Shown here: in pieces, positions 26,558 through 35,473 of the stretch
How the letters are laid out: every line of letters begins with the position of its first letter
How positions within the stretch are numbered: the stretch's first letter is position 1
Source of the DNA: Chloroflexota bacterium
Lineage (GTDB): Bacteria > Chloroflexota > UBA6077 > FW602-bin22 > CADDYW01
Direction: 5' to 3'
NCBI GenBank assembly: GCA_021324795.1
Contig: JAJPIK010000021.1
Span: 1-64,000 of the forward strand
Length of the DNA: 64,000 nucleotides
Position numbers and translations under genes: made by a program
The notes under the pieces: generated by a model
Database searches by the model: none
The model's input: the letters and a program-made list of their open reading frames with translations, nothing else
What the model was told of the DNA's origin: nothing

Positions 26558-27382
26558 ATGGCCGTCGCCGTTCGCGAAGTCCGCGCGTCCTATGCGTTCG
26601 TCGAGCGCAACTTCAATCTGGTCAAACGCTACTGGGGCTGGGAGGTCGTCTTCCTCGTTTACAGTATCGTCAATAGCTTGGCCGTCACCTACATCGGGGC
26701 CGGTATGCAGCAGATCAGCGGCCAGACGATCGATACTGGTTTCCTGATTCTCTATCTCTTAATCGGCACACTGGTCTGGAGCTATCTGTCCGTAGTCTTT
26801 GATGCGATCAGTGATATGATCACCTGGGAGCGCTGGGAGGGGACGATCGAGTACACCTTCATGGCGCCGGTTCACCGGATTACCCACATGATCGGCACGG
26901 TGCTCTTCGCCGTGCTCTATGGGATCATCCGTACCGCGGCGATCCTATTCGTCGTCAGCCTATTCTTCCACATCGACCTAAGTCACGCCAACTTTCTCAG
27001 CGCGACTTTCGTCTTGCTGATTGGCAGCATCAGCTTCGTTGGCTTGGGAATCGTCACGGCGGTGCTGCCGCTGATGTTTACCGAACGCGGCGCCCAGATG
27101 ACCCGAATCGTCGAGGCAGCGCTCCTGCTCGTCTCCGGCGTCTACTATCCCATTCAAGTGCTGCCCGGCTGGCTCCAAGCAATCGGCCGAGTCTCGCCGG
27201 CCACCTACGTTCTCGACGGCATGCGCAAAAGTCTCATGAACGATGCCACTCTGCTTGCGCTCGCGCCGACGCTCGTGCCCTTACTCGTGATCGGCGCGGC
27301 GAGCATTCCGATTGGCATGACCATCTTTAACTCGGCCGAGCGTGCTGCAAAGCGGAACGGCAGCTTGAAACGGAATGGTTGA
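26558..27382 (+). CDS. ABC-2 type transporter permease
   Basis: A 274-residue membrane subunit with six hydrophobic segments, partner of the ATPase just upstream. It contains TWERWEGTIEYTFMAPVHR, the typical cytoplasmic amphipathic segment of ABC-2 permeases, and LLLVSGVYYPIQVLPGWLQ, the usual turn before the last helices. ATG 26558 follows GGAGGT. Substrate is unknown; families with this layout export antibiotics, lipids or polysaccharides. Confidence 0.88.
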   Translation: MAVAVREVRASYAFVERNFNLVKRYWGWEVVFLVYSIVNSLAVTYIGAGMQQISGQTIDTGFLILYLLIGTLVWSYLSVVFDAISDMITWERWEGTIEYTFMAPVHRITHMIGTVLFAVLYGIIRTAAILFVVSLFFHIDLSHANFLSATFVLLIGSISFVGLGIVTAVLPLMFTERGAQMTRIVEAALLLVSGVYYPIQVLPGWLQAIGRVSPATYVLDGMRKSLMNDATLLALAPTLVPLLVIGAASIPIGMTIFNSAERAAKRNGSLKRNG

Positions 27383-27396
27383 GCCGATCCGAGGCG

Positions 27397-27579
27397 TCAG
27401 ACGTCGTGGGCGCTTCGGTCCTGAACCGGTAGCTCCTGGCCACAAACTTTGCACCAGCGACGCTTGACCACCGTCCCATGCATCTCGACGTCGACCGAGG
27501 GGTGGGTGCAGGTCACGGGGTTAGAGTTAGCTGCCGTGGGGACCGATTCTGCTTTCTGCCAAGGCAATCGCAGCTTCAT
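27397..27579 (-). CDS. Small zinc-ribbon-like protein
   Basis: A 60-residue protein with CTHPSVDVEMHGTVVKRRWC and then KVCGQEL, giving Cys-x-His and Cys-x2-Cys pairs that could bind zinc. A GGGAGA box precedes ATG 27579; GTG 27582 is an alternative start. A good promoter lies at 27668-27695. No family recognised. The gene converges on the exporter permease, 14 nt from its end. Confidence 0.6.
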   Translation of the reverse strand: MKLRLPWQKAESVPTAANSNPVTCTHPSVDVEMHGTVVKRRWCKVCGQELPVQDRSAHDV

Positions 27580-27667
27580 CACTTTCTCCCTTCGACTGGC
27601 TCATTTCCGATGGCCATCGACCAGAGATATGTCACCGTCTAAGGCTGACCGTCTATGTCTGGTGCTT

Positions 27668-27695
27668 AGTATATACTGAGGCGTTGAGAAATCAA
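27668..27695 (-). promoter_or_regulatory. Promoter of the zinc-ribbon gene
   Basis: On the minus strand TTGATT (27690-27695) and TATACT (27668-27673) are 16 nt apart, about 90 nt before the start codon. A palindromic AGTATATACT overlaps the -10 box. Confidence 0.5.
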
Positions 27696-27795
27696 TAGGA
27701 TTAGCCATAATGAGTTTCAATTGGTAGCACCGCTCTCACCCTGTCAGCTCCACCCAGGGCGAGAGAGGGCTACCGAGGGCTTGCCAGCCCTGGAT

Positions 27796-29046
27796 CTACA
27801 CCGCCTCCGGATGGGCCACGACCAAGCTCGCGTTATGCCCACCGAACGCGAGTGAGTTGCTCATGGCGATGCCGATCTTGGCCGGGCGGCCGACCTTAGG
27901 GACGTAGTCGAGGTCGCAATCAGGGTCCGGGTTCTCGAGGTTAATGGTTGGGTGAATGAAATCGTGCTGCATGCAGAGCAGCGTCGCGATCAGCTCAACC
28001 GCACCAGCCGCGCCGATCAGGTGGCCGGTGATCGACTTCGTCGAACTAATCGGGATCTTGTAGGCGGCATCACCATAAATGAGCCTGATCGCTTTCGTTT
28101 CGAACTTATCGTTGAGTGGAGTCGAGGTGCCATGGGCGTTGAGGTAGTCGACCGCGGTCGGGGAAAGCCCCGCCTCGCGCAGCGCGAGCTGCATGGCCCG
28201 GGCCATTGGCTCGCCGGTCGTGTCAGGCGAGGTAACGTGGTAGGCGTCCGCGGTAGCGCCGTAGCCGAGAACCTCGCCATAGATTCGCGCACCGCGGGCC
28301 AGGGCGTGATCACGATCCTCCAGGACCAAGGTGCCGGCCCCTTCACCCATGACGAAGCCATCACGGTCACGGTCAAAGGGACGGCTTGCCGTCTCCGGGG
28401 AATCGTTGCGACGCGAGAGCGCCTTGCAGTTCGCAAACGCACCGATCACGAAGCGAGTGATCGTCGCCTCGACGCCACCGGCGAGCATCAGCGTCGCCGC
28501 TCCCCGACGGATCGTCTCGAATGCATCGCCAATGCAATCCGAGCCGGTGGCGCAGGCCGTGGCGATGCAACGACTCACCCCACGCAAGCCAAGCTGAATT
28601 GACACTTGGCCGGCCGGCATGTTCGGGATCATCATTGGCGCCAGGAACGGCGTGATCCGTCGGGGACCATCGGCTAAATAATTGGCGTGCTCGGTCTCGA
28701 TCGTTCCCAGGCAGCCGATCCCCGATCCGTAGCATACCCCAAACTCGTAGGGATCGTAACCGCCCTCGGCCAGCCCGGCGTCAGCCACGGCCATGCGCGA
28801 CGCGGCGACCGCCATCTGGGTCGAGCGGTCCATGTGTCGGACATCTTTGCGACTGATGAATTGCTCCGGCACGAAATCGTCGACGGTGGCCGCGATCTGC
28901 GTCGGCAGATTGCTCGGATCGAAGCGGGTGATGCGCGACACCCCTCCACGTCCATTGCGCAGCGCGTCCCAAAAAAGCTCTTTGCCAATGCCGACCGGGG
29001 AAATAACCCCCAAGCCTGTAACTACCACACGGCGTCGTTCAGTCAT
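27796..29046 (-). CDS. fabF: Beta-ketoacyl-ACP synthase II
   Basis: Condenses malonyl-ACP with acyl-ACP in fatty acid elongation. The 416-residue protein has the catalytic triad: Cys165 in TACATGSDCIGDAFE, His in YLNAHGTSTPLND and His in STKSITGHLIGAAGAVE. It starts VVVTGLGVISPVGIG near residue 7, and the glycine-rich LAFGGHNASLVV closes the thiolase fold. GGGAGG lies about 12 nt before ATG 29046. It stands apart from other fab genes but lies in the same window as the acyl ligase/ACP/acyltransferase fusion. Confidence 0.95.
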   Translation of the reverse strand: MTERRRVVVTGLGVISPVGIGKELFWDALRNGRGGVSRITRFDPSNLPTQIAATVDDFVPEQFISRKDVRHMDRSTQMAVAASRMAVADAGLAEGGYDPYEFGVCYGSGIGCLGTIETEHANYLADGPRRITPFLAPMMIPNMPAGQVSIQLGLRGVSRCIATACATGSDCIGDAFETIRRGAATLMLAGGVEATITRFVIGAFANCKALSRRNDSPETASRPFDRDRDGFVMGEGAGTLVLEDRDHALARGARIYGEVLGYGATADAYHVTSPDTTGEPMARAMQLALREAGLSPTAVDYLNAHGTSTPLNDKFETKAIRLIYGDAAYKIPISSTKSITGHLIGAAGAVELIATLLCMQHDFIHPTINLENPDPDCDLDYVPKVGRPAKIGIAMSNSLAFGGHNASLVVAHPEAV

Positions 29047-29104
29047 CTAGGCTTCCCCTCCCATTGGAGAGTCTAACACCACTTCTGAAGCTTCGATACC
29101 GAAG

Positions 29105-29122
29105 GTCTTGAATTTGCAAGAC
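29105..29122. promoter_or_regulatory. Inverted repeat before the methionine adenosyltransferase gene
   Basis: GTCTTG and CAAGAC form 6-bp arms with a 6-nt loop, ending 8 nt before ATG 29131, which has no Shine-Dalgarno sequence. It could be an operator or a hairpin affecting initiation. Confidence 0.35.
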
Positions 29123-29130
29123 TCGATGCT

Positions 29131-30342
29131 ATGCCAACGATCAACGTCAAACGACTTGATTGCCCGACGACGGCCGAACAGCCAATCGAGATTGTCGAGC
29201 GCAAGGGTATTGGCCATCCCGACAGCATCTGCGACGGTATCATGGAGTATGCCGCGATCCATTTGGCGCAGGAATACCGGCGTCGCCTGGGACATGTTAG
29301 TCATTTCAACTTGGACAAGGGGCTTCTCGCAGCCGGCGCCGCTGAGCGCTGGTTTGGAGGGGGGAAGCTGCTCGCGCCGCTTCGTCTCATCTTTGGCGAT
29401 CGCGCCACATTTCACGCCAACGGCGTCAACGTCCCGGTCGTCGAGATCGTCGAAAACGCTGCCCGTGAGTGGCTCCGCACCCGATTGCCGCGGATCGATC
29501 CCGATCGCGACGTCGTCTTTCAATCGGAGCTGCGTACGGGTTCGCCCGAGCTGCAAAGCACCGTCTTGGCCAGCAACCATCTCTCCCCGGCCAACGATAC
29601 CTCGTCGGCGGTCGGTTACGCACCACTCACACCGACCGAGCGGTTGGTGCTCGCTACCGAGCATTACCTGAATGGGCCGGATTTCAAACGCCAGTTCCCG
29701 GACACCGGCGAAGATGTTAAGGTGATGGCCTTCCGTATCGAAAGCCACCTCCGTCTGACTATCGCCATGCCGTTCCTAGCAAGCTGCACCACCAGCGAGA
29801 ACCAATATTTTCGTCGCAAAGAAGAAGCCGCGCAAGCATTGATGGTCGAGCTCGACCGCATGCCAGAACGCCCTGCCTCGTTTGACCTCGAACTGAATAG
29901 CCTCGACGAGCCCGGGGCCGGTGCCGCGGGCGTCTACTTGAGTCTGCTTGGCACCTCGGCAGAAGCCGGCGACTCCGGTGAGGTGGGACGGGGAAACCGG
30001 GTGAACGGCGTGATCTCATTGAACCGGCCGGCCTCGGCCGAAGCGGCGGCCGGCAAGAATCCAGTCAATCACGTCGGCAAGCTCTACAACGTCCTCAGCT
30101 TCCAACTTGCCCGACGGATTTACGATCAGATCCACGGTATTCGCGAGGTTTACGTCTGGCTTGGCAGCCAGATCGGTCAGCCAGTCGACGACCCAGCGAT
30201 GATCGCCGTCCAGCTCGTGCTTAACCCTGGCGTGCGTCTCAACACAGTACGGCCCAAGGTGGACGGAATCGTCCAGCAGGGCCTCGCCGATCTTGGCCAA
30301 CTGACGAATGCCCTGATCAATGGATCGGTGCGCATTTATTAG
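29131..30342 (+). CDS. mat: Methionine adenosyltransferase, archaeal type
   Basis: Makes S-adenosylmethionine from methionine and ATP. The 403-residue sequence belongs to the archaeal AdoMet synthetase family rather than the bacterial MetK family: it begins MPTINVKRLDCPTTAEQPIE, has VERKGIGHPDSICDGIME with the conserved HPD, then SHFNLDKGLLAAG. Later blocks include GRGNRVNGVISLNRPASAEA and GKNPVNHVGKLYN, both characteristic of the archaeal enzymes. It overlaps the convergent receiver gene by 4 nt. No second metK is seen in the window. Scattered bacteria are known to carry this form. Confidence 0.9.
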   Translation: MPTINVKRLDCPTTAEQPIEIVERKGIGHPDSICDGIMEYAAIHLAQEYRRRLGHVSHFNLDKGLLAAGAAERWFGGGKLLAPLRLIFGDRATFHANGVNVPVVEIVENAAREWLRTRLPRIDPDRDVVFQSELRTGSPELQSTVLASNHLSPANDTSSAVGYAPLTPTERLVLATEHYLNGPDFKRQFPDTGEDVKVMAFRIESHLRLTIAMPFLASCTTSENQYFRRKEEAAQALMVELDRMPERPASFDLELNSLDEPGAGAAGVYLSLLGTSAEAGDSGEVGRGNRVNGVISLNRPASAEAAAGKNPVNHVGKLYNVLSFQLARRIYDQIHGIREVYVWLGSQIGQPVDDPAMIAVQLVLNPGVRLNTVRPKVDGIVQQGLADLGQLTNALINGSVRIY

Positions 30343-31265
30343 CGCTGGGAGTGGTGTGACTCGGAGGATGGACGGACTTCCCTCACCCCTTCACACTTTT
30401 TCTCCGACAAGCGTTGGTTATCGCTTGCCGCGTACTGCTCTGCCACCTGCACCATCACTTCTTCAAACGCAGTATTTATCGTCCTGCCAAGCTGGAAAAC
30501 GTCCTGGGTAGTCAGATTCGCGAGAGAGCTCTGAGCCAACGCCTCCCACACCAGATTCCGCAGGATCTCGAACTGTTTGATGATCTGAGCAAGGGTGACA
30601 CCGTGTTGCTGTGCCTCGAGGATGTGTCCGGCAAGTTTCTGACGGATCTCCGTCGTTCCGAGATATCCCTCCCCATAGCGTAGAATCGACACTATCCTGA
30701 TCATCCAAACCGAAATATCGTTCATCAGGATGCGAGGGAGAACATTCGATGAGGATCCCGATAGCTTCTCCTGCTGAACCTGCTTGAGCCAATCCGCCAT
30801 GATCTTTCCAGCTTCCCAGGAGATCACCTGCGCCGCCTCGACCGCGGTTTTGTTAGTCGTAGGGGGAGGAGACGGATGTGGCAGGAGGGGTGTCCCCGTC
30901 AGGGTAGCCTGCACGCCCTGCACGAAATCGGCGATTTCGTAGGGCTTAAAGATCTCCTGGCGCACGTTGAAGCTCTGCTTTGCCTGCTCTAGCAGTTGTT
31001 CGGTGTCTGAGATCACCAGCAGGGGGATCCCCTGGGTATTGGGATTGGAGCGCAACGTCCTAAGAAGCTGCCACCCGCAGCTTTTGGCATGGGGGCCGAG
31101 GTCCAGCACGATCACGTCTGGATTCACCTTCTCCACCTCCTGCGTTGAGGAGGGACTACACAGCGTAGCGATCGCGCGATATCCTTCTTCTTCCAGGATC
31201 TGGCGCTCAAGCTCTGCGAGTTGATAGTCTAACTCGATAATCAGTACAACGGTGAGATTGTTCAT
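30339..31265 (-). CDS. Response-regulator receiver protein with RsbRD-like C-terminal domain
   Basis: A 308-residue protein. Residues 1-125 form a receiver domain with the probable phospho-acceptor Asp in DVIVLDLGPHAK and the conserved Lys in EIFKPYEIADF; the usual N-terminal acidic pair is reduced to ELD. After a Pro/Thr linker, residues about 150-280 form an all-helical domain (WLKQVQQEKLSG, AGHILEAQQHGVTLAQIIKQ) like the RsbRD N-terminal non-haem globin-like fold. No DNA-binding output domain is present, so it may act by protein contact. Start 31265 follows AGGAGAG. Confidence 0.75.
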   Translation of the reverse strand: MNNLTVVLIIELDYQLAELERQILEEEGYRAIATLCSPSSTQEVEKVNPDVIVLDLGPHAKSCGWQLLRTLRSNPNTQGIPLLVISDTEQLLEQAKQSFNVRQEIFKPYEIADFVQGVQATLTGTPLLPHPSPPPTTNKTAVEAAQVISWEAGKIMADWLKQVQQEKLSGSSSNVLPRILMNDISVWMIRIVSILRYGEGYLGTTEIRQKLAGHILEAQQHGVTLAQIIKQFEILRNLVWEALAQSSLANLTTQDVFQLGRTINTAFEEVMVQVAEQYAASDNQRLSEKKCEGVREVRPSSESHHSQR

Positions 31266-31541
31266 TCTCAGACTCTCCTATTAAGCAGACGGCTGAGCAA
31301 GGCAGATGGGTGATTTGTCAGTCTCCTCTCAGCTCCAATCGAGGATTGCGGACGTCGACGCAAAATCCTTGCCCAAAGATCGTCTGGAGCGATCTACGCT
31401 GCCCCCACCATCAGCGAAGGACCGCTCGCCTCCCCCAGCATATCGAATGCTTATCGCAGAAAAAAAGTTGCCCCACCAGTTTCCACCTGCGGACATCCTT
31501 GATATCATGCGCCCCAGCAATCCGAACTTGCCGGAGGCATA

Positions 31542-32006
31542 ATGAACCCGCACCTGGAAGCCGACCTTTCTGTGCTCGACGAGATGCTGACGAGCCTGGC
31601 CGATTTCATTCGCCCACTCGACTCTGACTGCGTGAACTGGACCCCATCGATCCCGGACACGAACTCGATCTCCGCGATGGTCGTCCATACCCTGGGGACC
31701 CTCGATAGCTGGTTTTCCCGTGGCCTTGGCGAAACCCTCCAGCGCGATCGCGACGCCGAATTCCGCGCTCACCATACTCCTGAGGAGCTCCTCGCCAAAA
31801 TTGATGCCTCACGCGAATCGGTCCGCCGCTTTCTGGCTCGCTACGAGCACGTCGATCTCGCCGGTCCCATCCACACCCGCCGTCTTTCGCGTGGCACTGA
31901 CGTCACCGTTTCCGTCGCCTGGTGCATCGAGCACGCCGTCATCCACGCCGGCGAGCACTGGGGTCAGATCCAGCTCACCAAACAGATGTACGACGCTCGA
32001 CGCTGA
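31542..32006 (+). CDS. DinB-family (DUF664-like) protein
   Basis: A 154-residue four-helix-bundle protein of the DinB/YfiT superfamily. Putative metal-binding histidines are in SAMVVHTLGTLDSW and in CIEHAVIHAGEHWGQIQLTK, matching the usual triad. Many members are thiol-dependent S-transferases for bacillithiol or mycothiol, or are of unknown function. ATG 31542 follows GGAGG. It stands alone between the divergent receiver gene and the sugar importer operon. Confidence 0.85.
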   Translation: MNPHLEADLSVLDEMLTSLADFIRPLDSDCVNWTPSIPDTNSISAMVVHTLGTLDSWFSRGLGETLQRDRDAEFRAHHTPEELLAKIDASRESVRRFLARYEHVDLAGPIHTRRLSRGTDVTVSVAWCIEHAVIHAGEHWGQIQLTKQMYDARR

Positions 32007-32100
32007 GTCGGAGCACTTAACGTTCGCGGTAGCGTATGAAATGTCGCGGAAACGTGGGCCCGATGCTTCGCTCTCGCTCAGCCTGACAGTTCGCGGCACA

Positions 32101-32130
32101 GGTCGTTTCCGCGTTCCGCCGTAAACGACC
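32101..32130. repeat. Inverted repeat GGTCGTTT/AAACGACC
   Basis: Perfect 8-bp arms around a 14-nt loop, 95 nt after the DinB gene and 16 nt before the -35 box of the sugar importer. It may end upstream transcription or bind a regulator. Confidence 0.4.
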
Positions 32131-32145
32131 ACGTTTGCTCGCCTC

Positions 32146-32180
32146 TTGATTCGATTCGCGGACCGGGATCATACTAGTAT
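32146..32180 (+). promoter_or_regulatory. Promoter and palindrome before the sugar importer operon
   Basis: TTGATT (32146-32151) and CATACT (32170-32175) are 18 nt apart. The perfect palindrome ATACTAGTAT at 32171-32180 overlaps the -10 box, a good position for a repressor. The regulator is not identified. Confidence 0.5.
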
Positions 32181-32243
32181 CGGTTCGTCGTGGCAGCACG
32201 GCTGCTGCGGCCGTTTAGTATGGAGTTTATCAGGAGTTCCGCG

Positions 32244-33632
32244 ATGTCATTGATTACTCGACCGCAATCGCGACGTCGATTCATTGGGGCGGGCGCCCTC
32301 ACCATCCTGGCGACGGCGCTGGCCGCCTGCAGCAGTAGCTCGCCGGCCGCTTCGCCTACTCAGCCGGCCGCGAGTAGCGCGCCGGCAAACACTCCGGCGA
32401 GTCCCGCCGCCAACTCGATCACCACTCCCGCAGCAGCGGCTACGAAACCAGCCGCTGCTGCGGCCCCGTCGGGCCAGACCATCAACCTGCGCTTCTGGAC
32501 CTATTACGAAGCGACCGCCCGAGCAAGTCAGTTCCCGGCCTTGATCAAGAAGTATGAAGATGCGAATCCAGGGATCAAAATCGACCTCAACGCGGGCTTC
32601 GCCAATTATAGTCCGACCGTTCACACTGCGATGCTAGGCGGTGACCCGGCCGACCTGCTCGGGATTACCCAGTATGACATGCGCGAATACCAGGGTGGCA
32701 ACCTGCTCGCTGACCTGACGGACACCGTCAAACAGAGTGGCCTCGACCAAAAGCTCTATCCGGCCGCGATGGCCGGCACAACGATGAGCGGCAAGGTCTG
32801 GGGATTGACCGACGCGCTGCGCTTCGGCATGTGGTTCTACAACCCGACAGCATTCAAGGAGCTCAATCTTCAGATCCCGTCGACCTACACTGATCTCGTC
32901 GGGATCAGCAAGACGATCCGCAACGCTGGGAAATACCCGATCCTGTGGGGACTGAAAGATCTCTCGATGGCGACCAATGTTCTGCAGGTGATCATCCCCC
33001 AGGTCGTTGGCACATCGGCAATCTTGAAGGCCTCGGCCGCGAAGAACTACAACGTTCCCGAGCTCGTCCCGGTGCTGGACATGTTCCGCAAGATGGTCGA
33101 CGATAAAATCCTCGACCAGAGTGACACCGGTATTACCGGCCAGGACGCCCGCGCCATGCTCGGCAAGGGGGATTCGCTGATGTACCCCTCGGCCAGCTAC
33201 GACATTGGCAACATTATCATCCTGAAGGCAGGGATTGACGCTTTCAAGGAGCCGGTACTCCTCGTCGACAAGCCGGTTGTCAAGTACTGGGGTGGCATCG
33301 GCCAATGCTACTGCATCGCCAAGGCGTCGAAGCAGTTCGACGCCACCGCCAAGTTCCTGCTCTGGTGGTTCCAGCCGGAACAGCTCAAGGTCCAGATTGA
33401 GAAGTCTGGTTTGGTCTCGAGCGAGCCCGAAGCGAACACCGCGATTACCGATCCGCTGTCGAAGTTCGCCGTCGCGAACCTGGACAAAGTCCCGGAGGAT
33501 GGTCTCTTCTGGAACAACTACGTTCCAACGGCGGAGTCGCAGGCCTGGGGCAAGGCAGTACAAGCCGTCGTGAACAAGCAGCGGACACCGCAGCAGGCCC
33601 TGCAGGACATCCAGGCAGTTTTCAACAAATGA
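32244..33632 (+). CDS. Sugar ABC transporter substrate-binding lipoprotein
   Basis: A 462-residue extracellular solute-binding protein (family 1). The N terminus has SRRRFIGAGALTILATALAA followed by Cys, which is both a Tat-like twin arginine and a lipobox, then a Ser/Ala/Pro-rich linker. The mature part begins LRFWTYYEATARASQFPALI, typical of maltose/oligosaccharide-binding proteins. ATG 32244 follows AGGAG. Two permease genes follow with a 4-nt overlap and then a 2-nt gap. Because the downstream genes resemble inositol or polyol catabolism, that substrate class is suggested but not shown. Confidence 0.9.
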   Translation: MSLITRPQSRRRFIGAGALTILATALAACSSSSPAASPTQPAASSAPANTPASPAANSITTPAAAATKPAAAAAPSGQTINLRFWTYYEATARASQFPALIKKYEDANPGIKIDLNAGFANYSPTVHTAMLGGDPADLLGITQYDMREYQGGNLLADLTDTVKQSGLDQKLYPAAMAGTTMSGKVWGLTDALRFGMWFYNPTAFKELNLQIPSTYTDLVGISKTIRNAGKYPILWGLKDLSMATNVLQVIIPQVVGTSAILKASAAKNYNVPELVPVLDMFRKMVDDKILDQSDTGITGQDARAMLGKGDSLMYPSASYDIGNIIILKAGIDAFKEPVLLVDKPVVKYWGGIGQCYCIAKASKQFDATAKFLLWWFQPEQLKVQIEKSGLVSSEPEANTAITDPLSKFAVANLDKVPEDGLFWNNYVPTAESQAWGKAVQAVVNKQRTPQQALQDIQAVFNK

Positions 33633-34504
33633 GACGGAGCGCGGTCGTTCCCTGGCTCTTTCTCACTCCTGCCCTGGTCATCTATACGGTCTTCCGGATC
33701 GTGCCGCTGCTTGGCACGATCGGATTGAGCCTGACGCGCTACCAGGGCATCGGTCTGCCGATCTTCATCGGGCTGACGAACTACCTGAATATGCTCCAGG
33801 ATCCGGTCTTCTGGGAGGCAATTCAGAATAACTTGATCTGGGGCATCGTTCACATTACCATCGGCACGAGCATCAGCCTTTTCCTGGCGGTGCTGCTGAA
33901 CAGCAAGATTCGCCTGCGGTCGCTCTTCCGAACATCGCTGTTTTTGCCGGTTGTTCTCTCCTGGGCGGTAGCCGGACTGCTCTGGGACCGGATCTACCAG
34001 CCGACCCCCTCATTCGGATTGATCAACCACCTCTTCCAGGTCGTCCACCATCCCGAGCTGATGCACAATTGGCTCGGGGATGGCTCGACTGCCTTGGCCG
34101 CGGTGATCGTCGCTTCGCTGTGGAAGGGTTTTGGCTTTTCGATGATCATCTTCCTAGCCGGCTTACAGGACATTCCACTCGAGCTCACCGAGGCGGCTGG
34201 GTTGGATGGCGCGTCGGCTTGGCAGATCTTCTGGCAGGTCACCCTGCCGCTCTTGCGGCCGATCGTCTCGATCGTCCTCGTGCTCGGACTGATCGACGCC
34301 TTCCGCGTCTTCGATCCGATTTACGTCATGACCCAAGGTGGCCCAGGGAACGCGAGCGAAGTGATCGGCACCCAGGTTTACGAGGTCGCCTTCTCGAACT
34401 TCAACCTTGGCTACGGCTCAGCGTTGGCAATGGCGCTGCTTCTGCTCGCGCTCGCGGCGACGTTGCTCTATCTCCGGTTCTTTGGTATTGGCGAGGCATA
34501 CTGA
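33629..34504 (+). CDS. Sugar ABC transporter permease (MalF/UgpA-like)
   Basis: A 291-residue inner-membrane subunit with six helices. The EAA loop reads ELTEAAGLDGASAWQIFWQV, the contact point for the ATPase. It begins VVPWLFLTPALVIYTVFRIV. It overlaps the substrate-binding gene by 4 nt (ATGA). No ATP-binding gene is nearby, so a shared MsiK-like ATPase encoded elsewhere is likely. Confidence 0.92.
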   Translation: MRRSAVVPWLFLTPALVIYTVFRIVPLLGTIGLSLTRYQGIGLPIFIGLTNYLNMLQDPVFWEAIQNNLIWGIVHITIGTSISLFLAVLLNSKIRLRSLFRTSLFLPVVLSWAVAGLLWDRIYQPTPSFGLINHLFQVVHHPELMHNWLGDGSTALAAVIVASLWKGFGFSMIIFLAGLQDIPLELTEAAGLDGASAWQIFWQVTLPLLRPIVSIVLVLGLIDAFRVFDPIYVMTQGGPGNASEVIGTQVYEVAFSNFNLGYGSALAMALLLLALAATLLYLRFFGIGEAY

Positions 34505-34506
34505 AT

Positions 34507-35394
34507 ATGTTCACTGCTCCGTGTTCCGAAAAGCCGGCTCTGGTTCCTGGGATTTCGGCGTGGGCCGGCCTTGCGCCTTCGCTTAGCCGAGTCGCCGTTT
34601 ACGTCTTACTGACCGCGATCACGATCACGACGATCGTCCCGGTGCTCTGGATGATCGAAACCTCGTTCAAGACGCAGTTCGAGTACCTCCAGAATACCTG
34701 GCTCTGGCCAACCCAGCCGACTCTGGACGCTTACATTGGCCTCTTCCAGCAGGCCAATTTCGGTCGCTACTTCGTCAACAGCGTCGTCGTCGTCGTCACC
34801 TCGGTATTCAGCATCTTGCTAGTCGGCTCGATGGCCGCCTACGCCCTATCGCGCTATCAGTTCGGCGGACGACATCTCATCCTTGGCTACTTTTTGCTCG
34901 GCCAAATGCTGCCGGTGACCGTTCTGATCGTGCCACTGTTTTTGATTGTTCGCGACCTTGGCATGCTCAACACCTACGCCGGTCTGGCTCTCGCGCACAC
35001 CGCCGGAGCGTTACCGCTTGTCATCTTCCTGCTCTACGGCTTTTTCCTGGCGATCCCTCACGAGATCGAAGACGCTGCCCGGATCGACGGGGCCAGCGAA
35101 TTCGACATTTATTGGCGAATCATCTTACCACTCGGTGCGCCCGGCCTGGCAACAGCGGGAATCTTCCAGTTTCTCTTCATCTGGAATGATCTCCTACTCG
35201 TCCTAATCATCATGCAGCGCGACGTGATGCGCACGATCACCCTGGCTGTCTTCCAGGCCGTCGGCGAGTACGGCACCCAGGTGCCATCCCTTTTCGCCGG
35301 CCTCACCGTTTCCTCGATCCCGGTGATCGTCGTCTACCTGCTCTTCACAGGACAGTTCCACCGTGGGATCACTGCGGGGGCGTTGAAAGGGTGA
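34507..35394 (+). CDS. Carbohydrate ABC transporter permease (MalG-like)
   Basis: A 295-residue second permease, with six helices and the EAA loop EIEDAARIDGASEFDIYWRI. It starts at ATG 34507, 2 nt after the previous stop; the open frame runs 438 nt further upstream, but that part is a shadow of the first permease. It ends in the typical FHRGITAGALKG. Works with the upstream binding protein and permease as an importer. Confidence 0.92.
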   Translation: MFTAPCSEKPALVPGISAWAGLAPSLSRVAVYVLLTAITITTIVPVLWMIETSFKTQFEYLQNTWLWPTQPTLDAYIGLFQQANFGRYFVNSVVVVVTSVFSILLVGSMAAYALSRYQFGGRHLILGYFLLGQMLPVTVLIVPLFLIVRDLGMLNTYAGLALAHTAGALPLVIFLLYGFFLAIPHEIEDAARIDGASEFDIYWRIILPLGAPGLATAGIFQFLFIWNDLLLVLIIMQRDVMRTITLAVFQAVGEYGTQVPSLFAGLTVSSIPVIVVYLLFTGQFHRGITAGALKG

Positions 35395-35473
35395 TCACTG
35401 TGCTCGCCCTGCGAAATCCTCTTCCCGCTTCCTTTTGGGGCGGGAATTCCCAACGAGGTATAGAGGTATATAC

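Noticed and set aside
34069-34506. N-terminal extension of the second sugar permease
   Set aside because: It overlaps the first permease out of frame and reads as non-coding; the permease begins normally at 34507.
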